64,000 bases of DNA, taken from the NCBI GenBank assembly GCA_029260265.1, contig JAJDDO010000033.1, positions 1-64,000 on the forward strand, given 5' to 3'. The notes below the pieces were generated by a model that was not told where the DNA came from, did no database searches, and saw nothing but the letters and a program-made list of their open reading frames with translations. A program made the translations under genes and the position numbers. Positions 54,329 to 63,200 of this stretch are shown piece by piece (position 1 is the first letter of the stretch; each line of letters starts with the position of its first letter). The DNA is from Phycisphaerales bacterium (GTDB lineage: Bacteria > Planctomycetota > Phycisphaerae > Phycisphaerales > UBA1924).

Positions 54329-56239
54329 ATGGGTACCACTGATCCATCCACGCCGCCGACCATCATCGGCATCGACCTGGGCACCACCAACTCACTCGTG
54401 GCGTTTTGTGATGAATCCGGACCCAAGATCCTTGGGATCGAGCATGATCCCATCCTCCCCTCCGCGGTCCGGTTCAACCCCGACGGCTCGACCACCATCG
54501 GGACCCAGGCACGCGACCAGGCCCCCGCTTATCCCGCCAGCACCATCACCTCAGTCAAGCGGCTGATGGGTCGATCGCTCGAAGATATCAAAGATGATCT
54601 GCCGTTCCTCGGATACCGTGTCACCGAAGGCGATCATGACACCGCAAGGATCATCATCGAGCACCCAAACCAGAGCCCCATCAACACAACTCCTCAGCAG
54701 GTGTCGGCGATCATCCTTGGCGAGCTCAAGGCCCGCGCCGAAGCATCATTAGGGAAACCAATTGACAAAGCCGTGGTCACGGTGCCGGCATACTTCGACG
54801 ACGCCCAACGACAGGCGACCCGCGACAGCGGACGCATCGCCGGGCTCGAAATCGTCCGAATCGTCAACGAACCAACCGCAGCCGCGCTTGCCTATGGCAT
54901 CGGCGAACAGCAAACCAAGAAGCCCAAAGACATCGCCATATTCGATCTCGGCGGGGGAACCTTCGATGTCTCCATCCTCCGGCTCATCCCCGCTGAAGAC
55001 GAGAACACTCCGGCGTTCTTTCAGGTGCTCGCCACCGCAGGCGACACCCACCTTGGAGGCGACGATGTCGACCAGATGATCGTGGGGCTGTTTATCCGCG
55101 AGATCAACAACCAACTCGGCGTTGGGGCATCGCCCGACATGGGCCGATTTGACGCATCCACACGCCGAGCCTTGATCCGGTTCGCCCAATCAATCAAGCA
55201 CACGCTCTCGACCCAGGACCACGCCCGCGTCGAGATTGCCCTCGGCAATGACCAGAGCTACGCACGCACGATCACGCGTGATGAGTTCGAAGAAATGATC
55301 GGTCCCTGGGTCGAGCGGTCACTCCAAGCGTGCAAGCGCGCGATGCTTGATGCGGAAACTCAGCTGGACACCGCCGGGCTCAGTGCGGTGGTGATGGTCG
55401 GTGGATCGACACGGATCCCGCTTGTGCGCGATCGTGTTGGTGCATTCTTTGGGCTTGCGCCCTACACCGCCCTGGATCCGGATCGCATCGTGGCGCTCGG
55501 AGCTGCAGTCCAGGCTGCGATCCTCGCAGGCACCCGCACGGGCGAGTTGCTCGTCGATGTCATCCCGCTCTCGTTGGGCATCGAGACCGCGGGCGGCGCG
55601 GTCGCCAAGCTCATCATGCGCAACTCCCCTGTCCCAACACGCGCGACCGAACGGTTCAGCACCTCGGTCGATGGACAGACCAATATCAAGATGCATGTGC
55701 TTCAGGGCGAACGCGAGATGGTCGAGGACTGCCGATCGCTCGGAGTCTTTGAGCTCCGCGGCATCCCGCCGATGCCCGCCGGAATCCCCAAGCTCGTCGT
55801 CGAGTTCCTGGTCGATGCCAACGCGGTGCTGAGTGTATCGGCGACCGAAGAGCGATCCGGCAAGCGCGCCACCATCCAGATAGTTCCGAACCACGGGCTC
55901 ACCAAGGGCGAGGTCGATCGGATGGAAGCCGAGAGCCTCACCCACGCCCGCGAGGACATGACCAGGCACCAGATCGCCGACCTGATCGTCAACGCCAAGC
56001 TTGACCTCAGATGGATCTCGCAGAGATTTGAAGCACACAGAGACCAGCTCGATGAAGCGTACCGAACGCGGCTGCAAGAGCTGATCAACGAGCTGAGCGG
56101 GTTCGTTGATCGTGCCCAAAATGATTGGTCATCGGTCGAGCCGAATGCCTTTCATCAGGCCAAAGAATCGCTCGACCACGCATCCATCAGATTACAAGAG
56201 ATCTCGATCGCGAGCTCATTGCGCGAAGAGAATACATGA
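54329..56239 (+). CDS. HscA-like Hsp70 chaperone
   Basis: 636 residues from the ATG at 54329. The nucleotide-binding domain (about 10-385) has IIGIDLGTTNSLVAFCDE, VTVPAYFDDAQRQATRDSG, FDLGGGTFDVSIL and VVMVGGSTRIPLVRD. The substrate-binding domain follows (DVIPLSLGIETAGG, then VEFLVDANAVLSVSATE). It lacks the DnaK C-terminal EEVD. This size and the missing tail fit HscA-type or other specialised Hsp70s more than DnaK. HscA acts in iron-sulfur cluster transfer with HscB, but no hscB, iscU or iscS is near, so that role is unproven. The TGA overlaps the transporter ATG, so the two are coupled. Confidence 0.87.
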   Translation: MGTTDPSTPPTIIGIDLGTTNSLVAFCDESGPKILGIEHDPILPSAVRFNPDGSTTIGTQARDQAPAYPASTITSVKRLMGRSLEDIKDDLPFLGYRVTEGDHDTARIIIEHPNQSPINTTPQQVSAIILGELKARAEASLGKPIDKAVVTVPAYFDDAQRQATRDSGRIAGLEIVRIVNEPTAAALAYGIGEQQTKKPKDIAIFDLGGGTFDVSILRLIPAEDENTPAFFQVLATAGDTHLGGDDVDQMIVGLFIREINNQLGVGASPDMGRFDASTRRALIRFAQSIKHTLSTQDHARVEIALGNDQSYARTITRDEFEEMIGPWVERSLQACKRAMLDAETQLDTAGLSAVVMVGGSTRIPLVRDRVGAFFGLAPYTALDPDRIVALGAAVQAAILAGTRTGELLVDVIPLSLGIETAGGAVAKLIMRNSPVPTRATERFSTSVDGQTNIKMHVLQGEREMVEDCRSLGVFELRGIPPMPAGIPKLVVEFLVDANAVLSVSATEERSGKRATIQIVPNHGLTKGEVDRMEAESLTHAREDMTRHQIADLIVNAKLDLRWISQRFEAHRDQLDEAYRTRLQELINELSGFVDRAQNDWSSVEPNAFHQAKESLDHASIRLQEISIASSLREENT

Positions 56240-57771
56240 ACGAAGATGTCCGGCATATTCTGCGATCGTTCCGCCACACCAACGATCTTGGGCTGGTGCT
56301 CGGGCCATTGCTGGCGGTGATGGTTTATCTCCTGCTCGGCGGGTCGAGCGGGCTCGACGAGGATGCGCGGCGGCTGGCCGCGATCGCGGTGCTGATGGCC
56401 GCGTGGTGGGTGACCGAGACCATCCCGCTGGCCGCGACCGCGTTGATGCCAATTGTCTGCTTTCCACTGCTCAATATCCTCCCGATCGAGCAAACAACCG
56501 CGCGGTACGGGCACAAACTGATCTTCTTGTTTATGGGCGGGCTGATGCTCGGCGCTGGGCTCGAACGCTGGGGGGCCCACAAACGGCTGGCGCTCGTCAT
56601 TATCTACCTCGTTGGGACGAGCTCACGGCGAATCGTCGCGGGGATCATGCTTTCGGCTGCGATTCTTTCGGGGTTTGTGTCCAACACCGCGACCGCGATG
56701 ATGCTGCTGCCGATCGTGCTCTCGATCGGCGAGCTCGCTTCGGGCCCCGACCCCGACACCCCGACAGCCAAACGCTTCACCGTGTGCCTCCTGCTCGCGC
56801 TGGCCTACGGCGCGTCCATCGGCGGGATTGCCACACTCACCGGCACCCCGCCCAATGGGTTTCTCGCGGGGTATCTCACCCAAGAGATGGGCATCGAGAT
56901 GTCTTACGCCCGCTGGCTCGGGCTTGGGCTGCCCTTGTCACTCGTGATGCTCCCGGTGAGTTGGGCGTACCTGATCTTTGTTGCCATGCCCGTCAAATCT
57001 GGTCATATCCCGGGCGGGCGCAAGTACATCGCACGGCGCCTTGATGACCTGGGCCCGATGAAGAACGCCGAAAAACTCTCGATCCTGATCTTTGGACTGA
57101 CCGCGATGATGTGGATTTTCCACGGGTGGCTCGAAACAACATTCGGGCTCGTGAAGATCGATGATGCGACGATCGCGATCGGCGGGGCCCTGTTGATGTT
57201 CCTGACGCCGACCGATAGAACCATGAAGTATCGGGTCCTGTCGTGGAAACACGCCGAGCGCATCCCTTGGGGGATCCTGATCCTCTTTGGCGGCGGGCTC
57301 GCGCTGGCCAAGGCGGTCACCCACACCGAGCTGGACGCATGGATCGGTCAGCAGATCGCCACGATAGGCAACCCGGGTGAGCTGCCATTGCTCGGAGGCG
57401 TGACCACGCTGATCGTTTTCCTCACCGAGATCACCTCCAACACCGCGACCACGAGCACGATGCTCCCGGTCCTCGCCGCTGTCGGCGAGGGGATGGGCAT
57501 CGATCCGACTCTTTTGGTGATCGGCGCCGCGGTCTCTGCGTCGTGCGCGTTCATGCTGCCGGTTGCAACACCGCCGAATGCGATTGTGTTCTCTTCGGGG
57601 CGCATCACCATCAAGCAGATGGCGATGGCGGGGTTCGGGCTCAACCTCATCTGCATCGTGATTATCACACTGATGGTGTGGGGGCTGGCTCCAAGGCTGC
57701 TCGGGCTTGATAAACCCGCCGACACCCCGGCTCTGCAAGGAACCAAGGTGCAACTCTCCACAGAGAACTGA
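56236..57771 (+). CDS. DASS/SLC13-family sodium-coupled dicarboxylate transporter
   Basis: 511 residues from the ATG at 56236, overlapping the Hsp70 stop by four bases. About eleven membrane helices. Both family signature SNT motifs, which bind Na and the carboxylate, are kept: SGFVSNTATAMMLLPIV (about 140) and TEITSNTATTSTMLPVLAA (about 400). The N-terminal AAWWVTETIPLAATALMP is also characteristic. The likely substrates are succinate, malate or citrate taken up with sodium; the exact one cannot be told. The coupling with a chaperone gene is uncommon. Confidence 0.94.
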   Translation: MNEDVRHILRSFRHTNDLGLVLGPLLAVMVYLLLGGSSGLDEDARRLAAIAVLMAAWWVTETIPLAATALMPIVCFPLLNILPIEQTTARYGHKLIFLFMGGLMLGAGLERWGAHKRLALVIIYLVGTSSRRIVAGIMLSAAILSGFVSNTATAMMLLPIVLSIGELASGPDPDTPTAKRFTVCLLLALAYGASIGGIATLTGTPPNGFLAGYLTQEMGIEMSYARWLGLGLPLSLVMLPVSWAYLIFVAMPVKSGHIPGGRKYIARRLDDLGPMKNAEKLSILIFGLTAMMWIFHGWLETTFGLVKIDDATIAIGGALLMFLTPTDRTMKYRVLSWKHAERIPWGILILFGGGLALAKAVTHTELDAWIGQQIATIGNPGELPLLGGVTTLIVFLTEITSNTATTSTMLPVLAAVGEGMGIDPTLLVIGAAVSASCAFMLPVATPPNAIVFSSGRITIKQMAMAGFGLNLICIVIITLMVWGLAPRLLGLDKPADTPALQGTKVQLSTEN

Positions 57772-57898
57772 TCGGCACTTCGGATATCAATGCGTCCCGA
57801 TAACCAGCCGACACCGTTTCAATCGGTCTTATCCAACTATCAATACGCGATTTACACTCGTTTTGCTTTCAACTCGGGCTGGCCTTGACGATGCAAAG

Positions 57899-57915
57899 CC
57901 CGGATACCTTCCGGG
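57899..57915 (+). promoter_or_regulatory. Hairpin overlapping the ribosome site of the beta-helix gene
   Basis: CCCGGA (57899-57904) pairs with TCCGGG (57910-57915) around TACCT. The right arm shares GGG with the ribosome site GGGAGG (57913-57918), seven bases before the ATG at 57925. Folding would compete with ribosome binding. Confidence 0.5.
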
Positions 57916-57924
57916 AGGCAGACT

Positions 57925-60096
57925 ATGCGCGATCAAATCTTCAAAGCGTTCATTATCACCCTATCCGCTCTTTCGCTCACCGGCTCGACGCCCGCGATCG
58001 GCGATGAGGTCAACCACGATCTGACCGAGTATGTCCTCTACGCGGGCGGCGACATCTCTTTTCGAGAACGCATCACCGTGACCGGACACATCGGCGCAGG
58101 GCGGAACATCACCTTTCGCGAAGACTGCACCGTCAACGGCGGGGTCTACCTCGGCAACGATTTCAGCTCCCGTGAACGCGTCACCTTCAGCGGCGATATC
58201 CTCGGCGGCAACAACATGTCGTTGAGTTCCGATATCAAGGTCGCGGGCAGTGTTATGGCGCCGGGCAGTATCAGTATACAGAGCCGTGCTCATATCGCGG
58301 GCGATGTGATTGCGGGCGAAAAACTCTGGGCCGCCCAGGGCGCGGTGATTGATGGGTCTCAGCTCGACTACACCAAACCAACCGATCACTGGGTGCAAGA
58401 GTCTGTCACCTTCCCGAGCTTCAAGCCCGGCAGTAAGAACCTCAGCCTTGGCTCAAAAACCACGCACGCAATCGACCCGGGGAACTACCAAGACCTCAGT
58501 GTCGGGGCATCGAGCACGGTCAAACTCCGCACGGGCGTATACCATTTTCGCAATGTCTCGACGCGAGAGCATTTCAAATGGGAGTTCGACGACTCCAACG
58601 GACCGATCGTGATGCATGTCTCCGGGAATATGTCCTCCCGCGAAAACACCACCTTCACACCCAGCTCAGGCAGCGCCGATGGGTTGATCCTGTGGGTCAA
58701 CGGCAGCTTGTCATTCCGTGAAAAAAACAAGTTCACCGGGCAGATCCGTGCAAAGAGCAACATCTCATTCAGAGAGCGATTCGAGATGACGGGCACGGCA
58801 TATTCGAGCAGCAATATTTCCTTGCGTGAGGATAGCAAGTTCAAAAACGCTTCGAAGCCGCCCGTTTACTATGTCCGCGCCAAGGGCTCGGACTCAAATG
58901 ATGGCTCGACACCTGGAACGGCGTTCCGTTCGATCCAGCGGGCGGTCAACAGCTGCGTCGCCGCCGGTTCGACCATCTATGTGGGACCGGGCGAGTACCG
59001 AGAGCTGATCGAGATCGGGGCGGGCGCGGGTGTTGCTGCTGTTTCTGGCAACGAATCCAGACCAAACCGGATCATCGCCGACACAAAGGGCGCGTTCACC
59101 AAGGACGACCCAGGCAAAGTCGTCATCAACGGGCAGGGCTCACGGACACACGCGATGAAGGTGACCAGCAGGGTCGACTGGATCCTCGACGGGTTTGATT
59201 TTGTTGGGCAGCGTGATTACACCATCCAGGCAACCAACTCGGGGATGAAGATCCGCCGATGCATCTTCGATGTGCCCAGGCTCTATGCGATCTACATCAC
59301 CTCGCTCGGTGACACCGAGATTGAATCGTGCACCTTCGAGCGCGATTCGGACTCCGCGCATTCGATCTGGGTCCAGCCGGCCAATACAACAGAGCCGGTC
59401 TCGATTTCCATCACCCGAAACGACATCACGCTCGATGGCAAGAAGTGGATGAGCTCCGGGCTCGAAAACGGGTGGAACTACAGAACAAACCGGCTCGCCT
59501 ACGGGATTGTTGTCTACGGCGCGTGGAGCAACAGCAAGATTGCGAATGTTGATGTTTCCAACAATGTGGTCTCTGATTGTTACCTCCCGATCTATTGGGC
59601 CGGTACAACTCAAAGAGAGTACCGTGCGGTGATCGCCAACAACACCGTCACCGGCTCGTTCTACAGCATCTATGCGTATTCGTACTCCAACAGTAACTCG
59701 ATCGTGATCAATAACATTATCGAATCGTGCTACTTCGGGCTCCACACCTACGGATACGCGGGCAAGCCGCCTGTGGTCACCGCGCTCATCGAGAACAACA
59801 TCACCTTCGGCATGGAACGGTACCGCAGGGCGTACGAACTCGACATTATTCATGGCGATCCGATGTTCATGGACCCCGCGAACGGCGATTTCTCGCTCAA
59901 GCAGGGCTCGCCGGGCATCGACGCGGGCACCTCACGCAATGCCCCTGCAACTGATATCGCCGGTCGCTCTCGTCCGAGTGACGGAGACAAGGACGGTGTC
60001 GCGCAGCATGACCTCGGCGCGTACGAAGTCATCAATACTGCCGAGCGGGTGCGCGTTGTCCATTGGAATGAAATCGGCGGCGATCACAACAAATGA
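57925..60096 (+). CDS. Secreted protein with FRE-type repeats, beta-helix and WNEIGGDHNK tail
   Basis: 723 residues with a signal peptide (about 1-26, MRDQIFKAFIITLSALSLTG). Residues 40-310 contain at least seven short repeats centred on [ST][FSL]RE followed by a charged residue (SFRER 45-49, TFRED 63-67, SSRER 81-85, and later SSREN, SFREK, SFRER, SLRED), spaced about 18 residues in the first group. They read like bactofilin- or beta-helix-type rungs. Residues from about 313 (YYVRAKGSDSNDGSTPGTAF) enter a DUF1565/right-handed beta-helix of the pectate-lyase-like class, with IYVGPGEYREL and SIVINNIIESCYFGL rungs. The last 16 residues are RVRVVHWNEIGGDHNK, shared with the next gene. No catalytic Asp cluster can be assigned. 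Confidence 0.82.
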   Translation: MRDQIFKAFIITLSALSLTGSTPAIGDEVNHDLTEYVLYAGGDISFRERITVTGHIGAGRNITFREDCTVNGGVYLGNDFSSRERVTFSGDILGGNNMSLSSDIKVAGSVMAPGSISIQSRAHIAGDVIAGEKLWAAQGAVIDGSQLDYTKPTDHWVQESVTFPSFKPGSKNLSLGSKTTHAIDPGNYQDLSVGASSTVKLRTGVYHFRNVSTREHFKWEFDDSNGPIVMHVSGNMSSRENTTFTPSSGSADGLILWVNGSLSFREKNKFTGQIRAKSNISFRERFEMTGTAYSSSNISLREDSKFKNASKPPVYYVRAKGSDSNDGSTPGTAFRSIQRAVNSCVAAGSTIYVGPGEYRELIEIGAGAGVAAVSGNESRPNRIIADTKGAFTKDDPGKVVINGQGSRTHAMKVTSRVDWILDGFDFVGQRDYTIQATNSGMKIRRCIFDVPRLYAIYITSLGDTEIESCTFERDSDSAHSIWVQPANTTEPVSISITRNDITLDGKKWMSSGLENGWNYRTNRLAYGIVVYGAWSNSKIANVDVSNNVVSDCYLPIYWAGTTQREYRAVIANNTVTGSFYSIYAYSYSNSNSIVINNIIESCYFGLHTYGYAGKPPVVTALIENNITFGMERYRRAYELDIIHGDPMFMDPANGDFSLKQGSPGIDAGTSRNAPATDIAGRSRPSDGDKDGVAQHDLGAYEVINTAERVRVVHWNEIGGDHNK
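60046..60096 (+). other. Shared C-terminal tail, first copy
   Basis: Codes for RVRVVHWNEIGGDHNK and stop. The same tail with one E-for-H and one R-for-K change ends the next protein at 63653-63703. Synonymous differences show that it is kept at the protein level. Confidence 0.7.
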
Positions 60097-60226
60097 ACCG
60101 CGCTATCGGACCAACGAACTCTGCACACTATTGATTACAGGTAGAGACCGTCATCACAATGCTGATTTGTGGGCATTTTGCCCGACCACGATTGACATCA
60201 ATACGCTTTCCCCCGATTGAGTGGGT

Positions 60227-63200
60227 ATGCGTCCACACAGATCCATTTTGATGATGCTTGCGCTTTGGTTGTGCCTGATCGGCACTTGTGCGCCTGCCAT
60301 TGGTTCTGACCCGGCTCCCTCGACGCCCGGGCTCCGTGCCTATTGGAACACCAATGCCCGGACCGCGTCCAAACTCGGGCAGGTCGACTGGGAGATTTAC
60401 GACTCGATCACCATCGTCGAAGACATCAACTTCCCGCGTTCTCGCAATGCGTTCTATTCTGACGGACCGACAGACTACTTTGCGGTTCGGATCGTCGGGC
60501 AGATTGATATCCCCGCGGAGGGGATCTGGTCGATCCGTCTCGAGTCCGACCAAGGCGCCCGGTTGTGGATCGACGGCGAGTTGCTCATCAACGATGGAAC
60601 AAGCCACTCGTACCGCTCAAAGACCGGGATCATCTCGCTCACCGCCGGGTTGCACGACATCGAGGTTCGCTACTGGGAGGGGTGGTCCGACGCAGGGCTT
60701 GTCCTGCATTGGGATGGGCCGACGGTTGGAACAGAGGAAGTCATCCCCGCATCCGCGTTCTCGTACCCGGCGGAAGAACAGGTTTATGACCCGGGCGGCG
60801 ACGGGATCTGGGCATACTGGTTTGACAACGCCCGACACGCAAGCAACTTTGGGCAGATCGACTGGAACAGCGCAGACCTGGTCAACACCGTCCAGCGACC
60901 CAGCTACCGCGCCACACGCGGCGGCTTCCGTGTCGGCGGACCGAGCGACTACTTCGGAGTTCGATTCTTCGGGCTTATCAATATCGACGAAGACAACGAA
61001 GGCACCTGGACTTTCGAGCTTGGCTCGGATCAGTCCGGTGCGTTATTTATCGACGGCATCATGGTTGTTGCAGACCCATCAGGGCACAGCTTCCGATGGA
61101 GAACCGGCACGATCGATCTCGACGAGGGTGACCACACCATCGAGGTCCGGTACTGGGAGGGATGGTCCAACGCGGCTCTGCATGTCGCGTGGAAAGGTCC
61201 AAACGATGACCACACACAGATTATCCCATCGAGCGCATTCCGCCCGGGATCGGGAGCAACCAACCCGGCGTCCGGCGGAGGGCTGCACGCCTACCGATAC
61301 AACAACGCCAGGCACGCCAGCGGCGTAGGGCAGATTGACTGGGCCGACCACGACTCGATGGAAACCATCCAGAATGTTTATTGGCCGAGAACTCGTAGCG
61401 CGTTCTTCACCGGTGGTCCGAGCGATTATGTCGCTACGCGAACCGTTGGCAAGGTCAATATCCCGCGGAGCGGGCAATGGAGCTTCGGGCTCGGGTCTGA
61501 TCAGTCTGCGCGGATGTACATTGACGGCGTCCCCATTATTGATGACCCCTCGAGCCATTCGTTCCGTTGGACATATGGCATCAAGAACCTGACGGCCGGT
61601 GAACACGACATCGAGATCCAGCACTGGGAAGGATGGTCCGATGCGGGACTGGTCGCCACCTGGAAGGGGCCCGGCGATACCTTTGAGCAGGTGATCCCCG
61701 CATCAGCGCTCTCACCGAATGACGAAGACCCCCCCCTGGGCATCGGCGGCGACGGGCTTCGGGTATATTGGGTGGATAGCGCACGGCATGCATCGAAGGT
61801 CGGGCACATCGACTGGCAGAACTACGACCGGATGACCTATGAAGCCAATATCTCTTGGCCGATCACACGCAGCCCGTTTGTGGGCACCACAATCACGAAC
61901 AAGAACGGAAGCCAACAATCCGAAGGCGGGGTATCTTCGGATTACTTCGGGCTTCGGGCCGCTGGAAAAATCAATATCCCGAGCGATGGAAACTGGTACT
62001 TTAATCTCGGTGCGGACCAGTCTGCGCAGCTCTTTATTGATGGACAGATGGTGATCAACGACGATATCAGCCATTCTTACCGATGGCGGAGCGGCACGAT
62101 CGAGCTGACCCAAGGGCTCCACGACTTTGAGGTAAGGTACTGGGAGGGGTGGTCCGACGCGGGGCTGGTCGTCTCTTGGAAACCGCCCGGCGGCGTCGAA
62201 TCAGTGATCCCACCGAGCGCGTTCTCGCACAGCGCAACCGAGGTTCCGTTCGACTCTGGTGGCGGCGGGCTCCGCGCCTATTGGACGAGTTCCGCGCGCC
62301 ATGCGTCCAACGCCGGGCAGATCAACTACGCCGAGCATTCACACGCGACCACGGTGCCCAATGTGTACTGGCCGATCACACGATCCGCATTTGATGACGA
62401 CACCCCAGCCGATTACTACGGGCTGCGCGTGCTCGGGCAGATCGATGTGCCCGCCGACGGAACATGGACCTTCTCGATGGGTTCGGACCAGAGCGCCATC
62501 CTGCTGATTGATGGCGAGGAGGTCGTTGTCGATCTCTCAAGCCACAGCTACCGCTGGCGTGGCGGGTCGATCGCGCTCACAGAGGGCAAGCATGATATCG
62601 AGATCCGCTACTGGGAGGGGTGGTCGGACGCCGGGCTCGCGCTCGCATGGCGTGGTCCGGGTGTGCCGACGGACATCATCATCCCCCGCACCGCGTATTC
62701 ATTGCACGAAACCGAGTCCCCATTCGAAACCGGCGGCGGTGTTCGCGCCTACTGGACCGCCAGCGCTCGTCACGCATCGAACGCGGGTCAGATTGACTAC
62801 GCCGAGCACTCGTCTACCACCATTGTGGAGAATGTCGCCTGGTCGATTACCCGAAGCCCGTTCTACCTCGACGGGCCGAGCGATTACTATGGGCTCCGGC
62901 TGATCAGCCAACTCACCATCGACGAGAGCGGGACATGGACATTCAATCTCGGCTCTGACCAGAGCGGGATCCTTTTGATCGATGATCAGCCTGTCGTTGT
63001 TGATACCTCGAGCCATTCATACCGCTGGCGATCGGGCACCGTCGAGCTTGCTGAAGGCACGCACAAGTTCGAGGTCCGGTACTGGGAAGGATGGTCGGAC
63101 GCGGGGCTCAATGTCACCTGGCGTGGCCCGAGCGATTCATATGAAGAGATCATCCCGGCCAGCGCGTTCAACGCCTACGACCCAGAGCCGGCGTTTGACG

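Noticed and set aside
57840-57924. Possible c-di-GMP-I riboswitch upstream of the beta-helix gene
   Set aside because: The string GATGCAAAGCC resembles part of the consensus, but the matching 5' half and tetraloop receptor are not present; only the simple hairpin is supported.
60171-60183. GGGCA-TTT-TGCCC hairpin between the two large secreted protein genes
   Set aside because: Only five base pairs and no T run, so not called a terminator.
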